Numbered from the stretch's first letter, positions 27,855 to 36,878 are shown. The stretch is DNA of 64,000 nt from Methylococcales bacterium (GCA_028712795.1 JAQTPT010000005.1:1-64000), one strand, 5' to 3'. Notes: generated by a model from the sequence alone, not told the origin. Numbers and translations: made by a program.

Positions 27855-29216
27855 ATGCCTAGCTATGCGACATCACTTGTTATCTTCCGTCGCGATTTAC
27901 GTTTGCATGACAATACCGGATTGAATGAAGCATTACGGCTTTCCGGAAGCGTAATACCCTGCTTTATTTTCGACCCGAGACAAATTGAGCCGCATGTTTA
28001 TCAAAGTAAACCGGGGCTGCGCTTTATGCTGCAATCAATCGACGACCTTGAGCGGCAATTAAAGGCGACAGGCGGCAAGCTGGCGCTTTATTATGCCTTT
28101 CCTCAAAAGGTGATAACGTTACTGTTTGAACAGCATCAAATTGAAGCGGTGTTTATTAACCGTGATTACACGCCATTCAGCCGCCTGCGCGATGCCGAGA
28201 TCGCTGAGGTTTGCAGTCAATTGGGGATTGCATTGCACATCCTGCCTGATGCCCTGCTGACTGAACCGGAGCCGGCAATGAAAAGCGATCGCACGCCTTA
28301 TAAAGTATTCACGGCTTTTTATAACCATGCCAGGCTGTATCCTGTTGCTGTGCCGCAAGCTTTAGAAAAGCGGACTTTTTTTAATGTAGCTACCGGCTTT
28401 GCCTCCGATCAGATCAAAGCATCATGTGATCTAACAGTGGCTGTCTTGCCGGGCGGACGGCAACAGGCACTGTCCATCCTTAATCGCCTTGGCAACTTTC
28501 AAGATTATGCACATCACCGTGATTATCCGTTTGAAAATGCGTCCAGCAGGCTTTCGGCGCATATAAAATTCGGCACTTGCTCGATTCGGGAAGTTTATTA
28601 TGCGATAGTTGAACAACTCGGTAGCGAACACCCGTTGTTGCGGCAACTGTATTGGCGCGATTTTTTTACCCATATTGCGTACCACTTTCCAAGGGTTTTT
28701 GGGCATGCTTTCCTAAAAAAATTCGATAATCTGGAATGGGGCAATAACACGGATTATTTTCAGGCATGGTGCGAGGGCAAGACTGGGTTTCCGATTGTCG
28801 ATGCCGGTATGCGGGAATTGAACACGACCGGTTTCATGCACAACCGGGTCAGGATGATAACCGCCTCATTCCTCGTCAAAGACCTGCATATCGACTGGCG
28901 CTGGGGCGAACGCTATTTTGCGCAGCATCTTGTCGATTACGATCCGTGCGTCAATAACGGCAATTGGCAGTGGGCGGCATCAACCGGCTGTGATGCACAG
29001 CCTTATTTCAGGATTTTTAACCCCTGGCTTCAGCAGAAGAAGTTCGATCCGTTATGCCAGTATATCTATTGCTGGGTTCCGGAACTGAAAACACTCACTG
29101 TTGACACCATTCATCGATGGGATAAAAAACAGATCGAGTGCAGCTATCCGGCACCGATCATAGACCATGGCCTGGAAAGCCGTATTACGAAAGAACGATA
29201 TAAAACAACTGCATAA
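27855..29216 (+). CDS. phr: Deoxyribodipyrimidine photolyase (DNA photolyase)
   Basis: The 453-residue protein has the N-terminal antenna-binding domain (SLVIFRRDLRLHDNTGLNEA) and the C-terminal FAD domain with YWRDFFTHIAYHFP, GFPIVDAGMRELNTTGFMHN and RVRMITASFLVKDLHIDWRW. WASSTGCDAQPYF-type residues (here WQWAASTGCDAQPYF) complete the FAD pocket. It repairs cyclobutane pyrimidine dimers using light. Length is typical of class I CPD photolyases. No strong ribosome-binding site is seen before the ATG. Downstream lies the remnant of an epimerase gene. Confidence 0.93.
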   Translation: MPSYATSLVIFRRDLRLHDNTGLNEALRLSGSVIPCFIFDPRQIEPHVYQSKPGLRFMLQSIDDLERQLKATGGKLALYYAFPQKVITLLFEQHQIEAVFINRDYTPFSRLRDAEIAEVCSQLGIALHILPDALLTEPEPAMKSDRTPYKVFTAFYNHARLYPVAVPQALEKRTFFNVATGFASDQIKASCDLTVAVLPGGRQQALSILNRLGNFQDYAHHRDYPFENASSRLSAHIKFGTCSIREVYYAIVEQLGSEHPLLRQLYWRDFFTHIAYHFPRVFGHAFLKKFDNLEWGNNTDYFQAWCEGKTGFPIVDAGMRELNTTGFMHNRVRMITASFLVKDLHIDWRWGERYFAQHLVDYDPCVNNGNWQWAASTGCDAQPYFRIFNPWLQQKKFDPLCQYIYCWVPELKTLTVDTIHRWDKKQIECSYPAPIIDHGLESRITKERYKTTA

Positions 29217-29240
29217 TGTTAATCCGATAAGGGCTCGATT

Positions 29241-29520
29241 ATGAAAATAAAATAACAGGCGGTACCGGCTTTATCGGTAGCGCATTAACGCGAAGTTTGC
29301 TTGAGCAAAGGGTTACGAAGTGAGCGGTTTAAGCCGCAATCCCGATTCTGTAACGAAACACTGCGGCTCAGGCGTTAATGCCCTGGGAAATTTGCAACAA
29401 GTCAACTGCCTATTTCCTGGGCTAACCGAGGGGTTACTTTTTTGCCGGAAAATTCGATACATTTTCGGCCTTGACGGCGATGACTGCTTGACGGGAAAGC
29501 TGTTCGCACACCGGTTTTAG
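29241..29520 (+). pseudogene. YfcH/TIGR01777-type epimerase, broken N-terminal remnant
   Basis: From ATG 29241 the DNA encodes MKIK and then, after a frameshift, TGGTGFIGSALTRSLLEQ. After a second shift it reads VSGLSRNPDSVTKHCGSGVN. Together these form the NAD-binding N-terminus of TIGR01777 epimerases, MKIxITGGTGFIGSxL...GxEVxxLSR. Beyond about residue 60 the similarity is lost. At least two frameshifts and a lost C-terminal two-thirds make it non-functional. Photolyase and such epimerases are neighbours in some gammaproteobacteria, so this may have been the native neighbour. Confidence 0.7.
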
Positions 29521-29781
29521 TGTGGTTTCGGAACTAATACTCAAGATCGGTCGAATACTCGGTTTGCATCAGACTCCCATGATAAAGTCTGGGCAAAGGT
29601 TTCCACCACGGGACAACGCACCTTGGCGCAAGCATCGAGAAGCAGATGCGAATCGTCTGACCGAAGCGCATCACGCCCAACCAATTAAGTCTGGGCGGCT
29701 ATTCCAATGCTGTATAGTTCGCTATACAAGCAATTTCCCCGGGTCAATTTTCAATCGGCGCCAACAGCCTTTTACAAGTAA
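29521..29781. other. Decayed DNA without a recognised gene
   Basis: About 260 bp between the epimerase remnant and the next gene. An 88-codon frame on the plus strand shows no family similarity and is probably degraded sequence. Confidence 0.4.
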
Positions 29782-30231
29782 TCAATGAACACCACGGCTG
29801 ATAGTGTGTTGATGCTCGATTCCTTCGGTCAAATTAATACCTTGGTCATTGATTAGATCGCCGGTAAAAAACAAACGCATATCTATAATCCAAGCAACCC
29901 TTTTTAGTTTATTGTTTTCTATAATAATGGTTGAAAGTTTATGATGGCTGTCAACAATCTCGTCGACAATTGTTTTTGGGTTAGTAGGGTCTTCATTTAG
30001 CGCACCCGATACAATACGCTGAGCAGATGCCATTGTCAGCACTGGCTGCGTAGTAGATAGCCCGGCGTTTTGATCATTTTCAAGTGACTGTGCGTCGAAA
30101 TAACCAATATCATAGCCGAGCTTAAATGTCAGTCCAATCATAATCACCCCGCCACTCAAAGAGAAGGCAATTTTTAAGCGCCTTCTAACGCGAGGATTTG
30201 ATAATCTTTTTTTAATAATGCGAATTTTCAT
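29782..30231 (-). CDS. Membrane-anchored hypothetical protein
   Basis: The 149-residue product has a very basic N-terminus (MKIRIIKKRLSNPRVRRRLK), one membrane segment at about 22-42 (IAFSLSGGVIMIGLTFKLGY) and a mainly hydrophilic periplasmic part with TIVDEIVDSHHKLSTIIIEN. I do not recognise a family. It follows the Lys-rich protein gene on the same strand at 44 bp, so the two may be cotranscribed. Both are flanked by degraded sequence, which suggests accessory DNA. Confidence 0.5.
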   Translation of the reverse strand: MKIRIIKKRLSNPRVRRRLKIAFSLSGGVIMIGLTFKLGYDIGYFDAQSLENDQNAGLSTTQPVLTMASAQRIVSGALNEDPTNPKTIVDEIVDSHHKLSTIIIENNKLKRVAWIIDMRLFFTGDLINDQGINLTEGIEHQHTISRGVH

Positions 30232-30275
30232 GGCTATATTATTGCATTACCCACTATGATTCACATAGCGCTGTA

Positions 30276-30695
30276 CTAATTTTTTACAGAGCTTGGCCGC
30301 CCGGTTTGAACTTTTTCAACTTGTTCAACAGCCTGTTTAAGCTCGTCCAAATTTAATTTTGTAAGCAGATGAAGTCCGGCGCGAATAATTTCACCTTTTT
30401 TAACATGAATTCCCGCTGCCAGACAAATACTCTTGAGTTCTGAAATTTTCAGGTAATCAATTTCCGGAAAAGAAAAACTATCCCTGATGACTTTTGCTTT
30501 GACGGTTTTTATTTTTTTAACCGCTGCTTTTGTATCGTTTTCAAATGCCTCGACTTCTTTAGCTTCTCTGGTTACACTTGATTTTGCTGCCGATGATTTT
30601 TTAGAGTCTTTTTTATTTATTTCATTCTCTACAGATGCTTCAATTTCAAATGGTTCAGGTGCCTTCTTTTTAGATTTTTGTTTTGTTGTAGTCAT
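30276..30695 (-). CDS. Lysine-rich protein with a C-terminal helical domain
   Basis: The first half of this 139-residue protein is low-complexity Lys/Glu/Ala (TTTKQKSKKKAPEPFEIEAS onward). The second half (about 70-139) reads VIRDSFSFPEIDYLKISELK, then AGIHVKKGEIIRAGLHLL and TGRPSS. This looks like a small DNA-binding fold of the kind seen in histone H1-like or plasmid-associated proteins, but I cannot name it. A nucleoid-associated role is possible. The start is preceded by AGAAGGACG-like sequence. Confidence 0.5.
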   Translation of the reverse strand: MTTTKQKSKKKAPEPFEIEASVENEINKKDSKKSSAAKSSVTREAKEVEAFENDTKAAVKKIKTVKAKVIRDSFSFPEIDYLKISELKSICLAAGIHVKKGEIIRAGLHLLTKLNLDELKQAVEQVEKVQTGRPSSVKN

Positions 30696-30903
30696 TGTAG
30701 CGTCCTTCTCTTAATTAAAAAAATAGTATATACCGTTTATACTGTTATTCAATTATTTATTGTCCCTCATGAGCACTGAATACAGATCTTTGACTGCCAA
30801 TCAGCATTAAAATGAGTCAGTGCAGGCGAGTGCTTCGCGTCAGTTATCTTTATGACCGAAGATATGTGGGTATAATAGGTTAATTTTTAAACACAAAGAT
30901 GTT
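30696..30903. other. Intergenic region between divergent genes
   Basis: It contains the promoters of the Lys-rich protein gene and of the PP-loop gene. I see no tRNA or structured RNA. Confidence 0.4.
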
Positions 30904-31947
30904 ATGAGCAAACAAAGAAAAGCGATAGCGTTGATTTCCGGGGGACTGGATTCAATGCTGGCAGCAAAAGTTGTAATGGATCAAGGCGTTCATGTTGAAG
31001 GCATTAATTTTTTTACGGGTTTTTGTGTGGAAGGCCATACACATGCCATTCGTGAAAACGGAAAAGCCAAGCCCAATCGCAATAACGCCTTATGGGTTGC
31101 CGAGCAATTAGGGATAAAACTGCATATTGTTGACGTCATTGAAGAATATAAAAAAGTGCTGATTAATCCCAAACACGGTTATGGCGCACACATGAACCCA
31201 TGCCTGGATTGCAAGATTTTCATGGTTAACAAGGCTAAACAATGGATAGTCGAAAACGATTTTGACTTTATCATCACCGGTGAAGTCATCGGCCAACGGC
31301 CCATGTCGCAAACCAAATCCAAAATGCCCATCGTAGCAAAACAGTCGGGCGCTGATGATTTATTGCTTCGCCCTATGTGCGCAAAAAATCTGCCCGCCAC
31401 CTTGCCGGAAATTGAAGGCTGGGTCGATCGGGAAAAGCTCCACGACATTACCGGACGTTCGCGCAAGCCACAGATAACAATGGCAAAAGAATTCGGTATT
31501 GACGATTATTCCCAACCCGCAGGCGGTTGCTGTTTTCTGACCGATAAATACTATTCTGCAAAACTGGTCGATTTATGGAAATCGCACGGTCACAAAGACT
31601 ATGAACTGGATGATGTGATGTTGTTAAAAGTCGGCCGGCACATCAGACCGCAAAAAAACTTCAAACTGATTATTGCCCGGGAAGAAGGTGAAGGACGTTT
31701 TCTGGAAGGCTATAAAAAGGAGTTTATCAGTTTGCACTGCTCAAGCCATGCCGGCCCCTTAGCGCTGATTGACGGCTCGGTCTCTGCCGAGGATTTGTAC
31801 TTGGCGGCCAGCGTTGTTGCCCGATACGGTCAAGGGCGTAATGCCGGGCAAGTGGATATCAATGTCACGGACAAGGATGGCTCAGAAAGAACGCTTCAGG
31901 TCAAACCATTAAAAAATGAAGAAATCCTCAAGGAATGGTATGTTTGA
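30904..31947 (+). CDS. PP-loop ATPase, MnmA/ThiI-like thiolation enzyme of unknown substrate
   Basis: The 347-residue protein starts KAIALISGGLDSMLAAKVV, the PP-loop SGGxDS of ATP pyrophosphatases that adenylate a base before sulfur transfer. It has a CLDC pair (MNPCLDCKIFMVNKAKQWIV) and a GGCC (QPAGGCCFL) that could carry sulfur or a cluster. The C-terminal part (VGRHIRPQKNFKLIIAREEG) resembles the NFACT-R/DUF814 RNA-binding fold. It is usually annotated as a tRNA thiouridylase-like protein but is not MnmA itself. A TusA-like sulfur carrier gene follows, which supports RNA thiolation. Confidence 0.75.
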   Translation: MSKQRKAIALISGGLDSMLAAKVVMDQGVHVEGINFFTGFCVEGHTHAIRENGKAKPNRNNALWVAEQLGIKLHIVDVIEEYKKVLINPKHGYGAHMNPCLDCKIFMVNKAKQWIVENDFDFIITGEVIGQRPMSQTKSKMPIVAKQSGADDLLLRPMCAKNLPATLPEIEGWVDREKLHDITGRSRKPQITMAKEFGIDDYSQPAGGCCFLTDKYYSAKLVDLWKSHGHKDYELDDVMLLKVGRHIRPQKNFKLIIAREEGEGRFLEGYKKEFISLHCSSHAGPLALIDGSVSAEDLYLAASVVARYGQGRNAGQVDINVTDKDGSERTLQVKPLKNEEILKEWYV

Positions 31948-32026
31948 GGTACAAGGTCAAAGGTTAAAGGAATTAAGCTGTTTTCAATCTTTAATCTTTC
32001 TCCTGTTACCTTGAACCTTATTCCAA
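31948..32026. repeat. AAGGT/ACCTT inverted repeat between two genes
   Basis: GGTACAAGGTCAAAGGTTAA follows the PP-loop gene stop, and TTACCTTGAACCTTATTCC precedes the next start. The two arms can pair as an imperfect hairpin. The wording is that of the repeat before eda, without a heptamer expansion. Confidence 0.5.
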
Positions 32027-32254
32027 ATGACTAAAGAAACACTAAATGCACGGCGTTTACTCTGTCCGTTGCCCGTTATTCGCACCCAGGATAGGGTCAA
32101 ACAGCTTAAGACTGGTGATCTATTGGAGGTGATATGCACAGACCCCGGCGTAATGCAGGATATTCCTGCATGGTGTCGTATCAATGGCCACAAAGTACTG
32201 GAAACAAAATCCTGTAATCATGAATATATTATTATTCTGGAAGTAGGTGTGTAA
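32027..32254 (+). CDS. TusA-family sulfur carrier protein
   Basis: This 75-residue protein has the TusA signature LNARRLLCPLPVIRTQDRVK with the reactive Cys13 in CPLP, then GDLLEVICTDPG and the C-terminal CNHEYIIILEV strand. TusA proteins pass persulfide sulfur from a desulfurase to acceptors such as tRNA thiolases or other sulfur pathways. Its place right after a PP-loop thiolation-type enzyme suggests it is that enzyme's sulfur donor. Its stop overlaps the start of the cation diffusion facilitator gene by one base. Confidence 0.88.
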   Translation: MTKETLNARRLLCPLPVIRTQDRVKQLKTGDLLEVICTDPGVMQDIPAWCRINGHKVLETKSCNHEYIIILEVGV

Positions 32255-33408
32255 TGGCTGAAGTCCTTGATAAGGCAAGAATCGGTAAACTGAAAGCCAG
32301 AGCCAGCTATGTTGGCGCTGCGGTAAATGTTTTACAAACCCTGATCAAAATAGGTTTTGGCATACTGGGGCAGTCAGCCGCATTAATCGCTGATGGCATC
32401 CATTCTTTATCGGATTTGCTGAGTGACCTCTTAGTGATTATTGCAGTCAGGTTGGGGAGCCGAAAAGCAGATTATGAACACCCTTATGGGCATCGTCGCT
32501 TTGAAACTATAGCAACCGTTATTTTAGGCGTCAGTTTGATTACTATTGGCGGATTGATTTCGTGGTCGGTAATGAATCGCATGGCGCACCCTGAACATCT
32601 GCCTGTGCCCAATGTCATGGGCTTGGGCGTTGCCGCAGTATCCATTTTGGTTAATGAGTGGCTGTATCATTACACCAAACGTATCGCCAAGAAAACCCGC
32701 TCAAAATTATTGATGGCCAATGCATGGCATCAGCGCAGTGACGCCATTTCATCGTTAGTGGTGTTATTCGGTATTGGTACAGTGATGCTAGGCTACCCGC
32801 TGGCCGATGCGATTGCCGCCATCGTGGTTGCATTAATGGTCGCAAAAATTGGTTTAAACCTGGTGCTTGATAGCATCAAAGAACTGGTTGACACTTCATT
32901 GCCTCCAAAACTGATAGCAGAAATTCGCGCCACCATTATGGGCATTGATGGCGTTGAAAGCATTCATCTGTTGAGGTCGCGGCAAATGGGCGAAGATGCG
33001 TTGATTGATGCCCATATTGTTGTTGATCCGCGTATCACCGTTTCTGAAGGCCATACTATAGGCGACACGGTAAGGGACGAGTTAGTCAGCCGCTTTGATG
33101 ATGTCATGGATGTGTTGGTGCATGTTGATCCTGAAAATGATGAAGCCTTGTTCGTTCAAAGCAAACCGCTGGCTCGCCGTGATGTACAGATTTTATTGGA
33201 CAAGTATCTGGCTGACTTTAAGAACTCTATAGAAGATTTCAGGATTCATTATTTAAATGGACAAATTGAAGTCGAGGTTATTTTACCGTTAGCCCTCAGT
33301 AAACAACCGCCGTTATTAGCCACACTTAAAAAACGATGCAACCTCATGACGGCAAAAGTTAAAAAAATCGATAACGTCATCCTGTTTTTTAAACACAACG
33401 AGGACTAA
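32254..33408 (+). CDS. Cation diffusion facilitator (CDF) family transporter
   Basis: The 384-residue protein has six predicted membrane helices in its first 220 residues and a cytoplasmic ferredoxin-like domain repeated in the last 160. Metal-site motifs are ALIADGIHSLSDLLSD (helix 2) and NAWHQRSDAISS (helix 5), both HxxxD/DxxxD type. It exports divalent metals such as zinc, iron, manganese or cobalt in exchange for protons. Lack of a His-rich loop argues against a dedicated zinc exporter. It shares a transcript with the TusA-like gene (one-base overlap) and argJ (3-bp gap). Confidence 0.85.
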   Translation: MAEVLDKARIGKLKARASYVGAAVNVLQTLIKIGFGILGQSAALIADGIHSLSDLLSDLLVIIAVRLGSRKADYEHPYGHRRFETIATVILGVSLITIGGLISWSVMNRMAHPEHLPVPNVMGLGVAAVSILVNEWLYHYTKRIAKKTRSKLLMANAWHQRSDAISSLVVLFGIGTVMLGYPLADAIAAIVVALMVAKIGLNLVLDSIKELVDTSLPPKLIAEIRATIMGIDGVESIHLLRSRQMGEDALIDAHIVVDPRITVSEGHTIGDTVRDELVSRFDDVMDVLVHVDPENDEALFVQSKPLARRDVQILLDKYLADFKNSIEDFRIHYLNGQIEVEVILPLALSKQPPLLATLKKRCNLMTAKVKKIDNVILFFKHNED

Positions 33409-33411
33409 CAC

Positions 33412-34626
33412 ATGGCCGTAGGGCAATGCGACTTTCCAAACATGCCAGACGTAGCGGGAATAAAGCTAGGCACTGCCTGCGCAGGCATCAAGCAAGCTAT
33501 CAAAGATGATATTTTAGTTATTCAAATGGGGGAGCAATCAACCTGTGCGGCCGTGTTTACCCAGAATGCTTTTTGTGCGGCCCCCGTCCATATTGCTAAA
33601 GCCAATCTGGCTCATGCGCCTCGCTGGTTGCTGGTCAATTCAGGCAATGCCAACGCAGGGACGGGGGAACAAGGCAGGCAGGATGCCTTGCTTTCATGTG
33701 CTGAATTGGCAAAAATGGGTGGCGTTGCCGCCAATCAAGTGCTGCCTTTTTCCACGGGGGTGATTGGGCAACCCTTGCCGGTGGCCAAAATTACAGCAGC
33801 CTTGCCGCAAGCCATAAAAAATCTGTCGGTGGATAACTGGGACAAAGCCGCACATGCGATCATGACCACAGACACGTTTCCCAAAGGCGTTTCTATAATC
33901 ATCACAATAGCCGGCCAGCCCATCACCATTAACGGAATTTCCAAAGGCGCCGGGATGATACAGCCAAATATGGCGACCATGTTGGGCTTTATAGGCACCG
34001 ATGCCAAAATTAATCAGGCCCTCTTGCAGAACTGCCTGGCCTTGGCCGTTGAACAATCATTTAATCGCATTACAGTTGATGGCGATACCTCGACCAATGA
34101 CTCCTGCGTAGTCATGGCGAGCGGCTGTTCGGCCGCACCGGAAATCACTGCAAACAGCGAACATTATGCCATTTTTGCCGATGCCCTGATGAGCGTTTGC
34201 AAGCAACTGGCAGAAGCTATTGTCCGGGATGGAGAAGGTGCGACCAAGTTAATGCGTATCGTGGTCAAGGAAGCATTGCATGATGAAGAAGCTGTGCGGG
34301 TCGGTAAAACAATCGCCCATTCGCCGCTGGTGAAAACGGCTTTTTTTGCCAGCGACCCTAATTGGGGGCGTATTCTTGCCGCCGTGGGCCGCGCTGGGGT
34401 CGAAAACATGGTGCTTGAAAACGTGCAGATTTTTTTGGACGATGTTTGCATCGTTAAAAATGGTGGACGCGATCATAATTATACTGAAGAAGCCGGACAA
34501 CAAGTGATGAAACAGGAAGAAATTACCGTGACAGTTAAACTGGGTCGTGGTGAAGCTGCCCAGGAAGTTTTGACCTGTGATCTGTCTTATGATTATGTGA
34601 AAATTAACGCAGAATACAGGACTTAA
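33412..34626 (+). CDS. argJ: Bifunctional ornithine acetyltransferase/N-acetylglutamate synthase
   Basis: The 404-residue proenzyme has SKGAGMIQPNMATMLGF, where ArgJ cleaves itself before the nucleophilic Thr (residue 189) to give alpha and beta chains. Other motifs are VNSGNANAGTGEQG, STGVIGQPLP, RITVDGDTSTNDSC and FASDPNWGRILAAVGRAG. It recycles the acetyl group from N-acetylornithine to glutamate in arginine synthesis. It starts 3 bp after the CDF gene. The N-terminus (VGQCDFPNMPDVAGIKLGTA) is typical. Confidence 0.95.
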   Translation: MAVGQCDFPNMPDVAGIKLGTACAGIKQAIKDDILVIQMGEQSTCAAVFTQNAFCAAPVHIAKANLAHAPRWLLVNSGNANAGTGEQGRQDALLSCAELAKMGGVAANQVLPFSTGVIGQPLPVAKITAALPQAIKNLSVDNWDKAAHAIMTTDTFPKGVSIIITIAGQPITINGISKGAGMIQPNMATMLGFIGTDAKINQALLQNCLALAVEQSFNRITVDGDTSTNDSCVVMASGCSAAPEITANSEHYAIFADALMSVCKQLAEAIVRDGEGATKLMRIVVKEALHDEEAVRVGKTIAHSPLVKTAFFASDPNWGRILAAVGRAGVENMVLENVQIFLDDVCIVKNGGRDHNYTEEAGQQVMKQEEITVTVKLGRGEAAQEVLTCDLSYDYVKINAEYRT

Positions 34627-34681
34627 ATCACACACAAGGAGCGATACCCCCACTAAGTGTGTTCGCCTTAATGGCGTAATG

Positions 34682-34714
34682 TAGGGGCAATCCCTTGTGG
34701 TTGCCCTGCCCCAT
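34682..34714. repeat. Dispersed GTAGGGGCAA-type repeat, second copy
   Basis: TGTAGGGGCAATCCCTTGTG followed by GTTGCCCTGCCCC is a hairpin-forming copy of the repeat found at 5182-5236. It lies between argJ and the MutT-ThiE fusion gene. A GTG inside it at 34697 could be mistaken for the start of the next gene. Confidence 0.55.
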
Positions 34715-34729
34715 TTTAATTACCTTGAT

Positions 34730-35659
34730 ATGAAACGACTTCAAGTTGCCGTTGGCGTGATAAAAAACACCAGAGGACAGGTTTTAATTACCCTGCGTGA
34801 TGAATCGTTGCATCAGGGTGGCTTGTGGGAGTTTCCGGGCGGCAAGATTGAACCTGGAGAATCCGCTGGCCAAGCGTTGGCACGGGAGCTAAAAGAAGAA
34901 ATGGCCATCACCGTAATAGCGGCGACACCGCTGATTACCGTTAACCATCAATACCCTGACTTATCCGTGCAACTACATATGTTTTTGGTGGAGCAGTTTT
35001 CAGGCAATGCTAAAAGCTGTGAAGGCCAGCCATTCAAATGGGTCAACCCGGCCGAATTAACAAACTATGCATTTCCAGCAGCCAATCAACCTATAATCGC
35101 CGCTGCCCAATTGCCGCCTTTTTATGCCATTTTGGATGATGCGGATGAGGCACCGTTATTTGTTAACCTGCAAAAAATATTAAACCGTGGCATTAAGCTA
35201 ATCCAGCTACGGTTAAAAACAACGCCCTCGAAAACGATAGAACAGTTTATTGGACAAGCCTATCCCTTATGCAAGCAACAGGGGGCGTTATTATTAATGA
35301 ATTCTGCCGTTAAAAATGCAGAAGATTTTGTTGTTGACGGCATTCATTTGACAAGCCGGGATTTAATGTCTAGCTTTAAACGGCCTGAAAACAAACGTTG
35401 GCTTGCGGCCTCTTGCCATAATCTTCAGGAATTACTGCACGCGCAAGCAATAGGTGTTGACTTTGTCGTTCTGGCTCCCGTGTTAGCCACAAAAACCCAT
35501 CCTGAAAAGGAGCCGTTAGGATGGGAGCAATTCGAAAAACTGGTTTCTCAAGTAAACCTGCCGGTTTATGCGTTGGGAGGTCTTTCTGAAACCCATTTGG
35601 ACAGTGCCCGGCAAACCGGGGGTCAGGGAATCGCCGCAATCAGGGCTTTTTTAGAATAA
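34730..35659 (+). CDS. MutT Nudix hydrolase fused to a ThiE-like domain
   Basis: From ATG 34730 the protein is 309 residues. The N-terminal domain (1-125) has the Nudix box GGKIEPGESAGQALARELKE plus EEM, as in MutT, which hydrolyses 8-oxo-dGTP. The C-terminal domain (about 135-309) is a thiamine-phosphate-synthase-like barrel: LIQLRLKTTP, HLTSRDLM, LAASCHNLQELLHAQ, DFVVLAPVLATKTHPEK and YALGGLSE. The same fusion is common in gammaproteobacteria, where the ThiE-like half is not proven to be active in thiamine synthesis. An upstream GTG at 34697 lies inside a repeat and is rejected as start. Confidence 0.88.
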   Translation: MKRLQVAVGVIKNTRGQVLITLRDESLHQGGLWEFPGGKIEPGESAGQALARELKEEMAITVIAATPLITVNHQYPDLSVQLHMFLVEQFSGNAKSCEGQPFKWVNPAELTNYAFPAANQPIIAAAQLPPFYAILDDADEAPLFVNLQKILNRGIKLIQLRLKTTPSKTIEQFIGQAYPLCKQQGALLLMNSAVKNAEDFVVDGIHLTSRDLMSSFKRPENKRWLAASCHNLQELLHAQAIGVDFVVLAPVLATKTHPEKEPLGWEQFEKLVSQVNLPVYALGGLSETHLDSARQTGGQGIAAIRAFLE

Positions 35660-35738
35660 TGGAGCTGGGGCATCATGAAAATCAAAATTTTTGTCCCGGT
35701 TTCCCGATACAGGACGCTTCACCGCGCTGCTTTTACCC

Positions 35739-36878
35739 ATGAAAGTAAAACAAATAAATAGCATGGCGCAAGTCGATTGCGCCGAATGGAACCGCCTTAG
35801 CGGCGCCGCCTACCCTTTCCTGCGCCATGAGTTTTTAATGGCGCTTGAGCAAAGCGGTTCAGTCTGCGAGCAAACGGGATGGACGCCTGCACATTTGCTG
35901 GTTAGTGACGAAGAGCAATTAATCGCAGTTATGCCCTTGTATCTTAAACAGCATTCCTGGGGTGAATATGTGTTTGATCATCAGTGGGCTCAGGCTTATC
36001 AGCAGCATGGGCTCGATTATTACCCAAAATGGTTGACCGCCGTCCCACTCACGCCTTGCCAAGGGGCACGCATCGTTATTAAAGCGGAAGGGATAGATCA
36101 GCCCGAAGTCATGCAATTATTGCTTAACTTTATAAAACAGCTTTCAGAACAACAGGGCATTTCTTCATGGCACTGTTTATTTCCGTTCCTAAGACAGGCA
36201 AAAGAATTACAGTCCTTGGGTCTAAGCATTCGTGAGGGCGTGCAGTTTCACTGGTTTAACAGGGGCTACCAGGATTTTAATGAGTTTCTGCAAACCTTGA
36301 GCGCCAGTAAACGCAAAATGATTAAGCGCGAACGCCGCCGGGTTGGGGAACAGGGAGTCCATTTGTTGCGTATTGCCGGGCCGGATGTTAGCGATAGTCA
36401 GTGGCAGGAATTTTTTCAATTTTACACGATGACATATTTAAAGCGAGGCTCGCAACCTTATTTAAATCTGGCGTTTTTTCAACAGATCGCAGCTTCCATG
36501 GGCGAGCAATTATTGCTGGTTCTGGCGGTTAAAGCCGGTAAAACCATTGCTGCCGCACTGAGTTTTATCGGCGCAGACACCTTATATGGCCGCTATTGGG
36601 GCTGTTATGAAGAATATGATGGCCTGCATTTTGAAGCCTGTTATTATCAAGGGCTGGACTATTGTATAGAACACGGCTTGAAAAGGTTTGATTCCGGCGC
36701 TCAAGGAGAACATAAGATTTCGCGTGGCTTTGAGCCCGTCACTACCTATTCAGCACATTGGATTAAAGAGCCAGCGTTTGCAAAAGCCATCAGCCAATTT
36801 TTAGTCAAAGAGCAAAAAGCCGTGCAGCTTTATAAGCAGAACGCGGCATCTTACCTGCCATTTAAACAAGAAAGATAA
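35739..36878 (+). CDS. COG3146/DUF482 GNAT-fold acyltransferase
   Basis: The product is about 379 residues from ATG 35739 (MKVKQINSMAQVD); an ATG-less extension upstream to 35691 is less likely. It has FLRHEFLMALEQSGSVCEQT near the N-terminus, AQAYQQHGLDYYPKWLTAVP, and RYWGCYEEYDGLHFEACYYQ with GEHKISRGFEPV near the C-terminus. These are signatures of the DUF482/COG3146 proteins, which have two GNAT-like domains as in FemAB. Members are annotated as peptidogalycan or N-acyltransferase proteins, and the substrate is not established. Confidence 0.8.
   Translation: MKVKQINSMAQVDCAEWNRLSGAAYPFLRHEFLMALEQSGSVCEQTGWTPAHLLVSDEEQLIAVMPLYLKQHSWGEYVFDHQWAQAYQQHGLDYYPKWLTAVPLTPCQGARIVIKAEGIDQPEVMQLLLNFIKQLSEQQGISSWHCLFPFLRQAKELQSLGLSIREGVQFHWFNRGYQDFNEFLQTLSASKRKMIKRERRRVGEQGVHLLRIAGPDVSDSQWQEFFQFYTMTYLKRGSQPYLNLAFFQQIAASMGEQLLLVLAVKAGKTIAAALSFIGADTLYGRYWGCYEEYDGLHFEACYYQGLDYCIEHGLKRFDSGAQGEHKISRGFEPVTTYSAHWIKEPAFAKAISQFLVKEQKAVQLYKQNAASYLPFKQER

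Noticed and set aside
34697..34729. GTG start for the MutT-ThiE gene
   Set aside because: The codon lies inside a dispersed repeat; the Nudix domain begins normally at the ATG 33 bases later.
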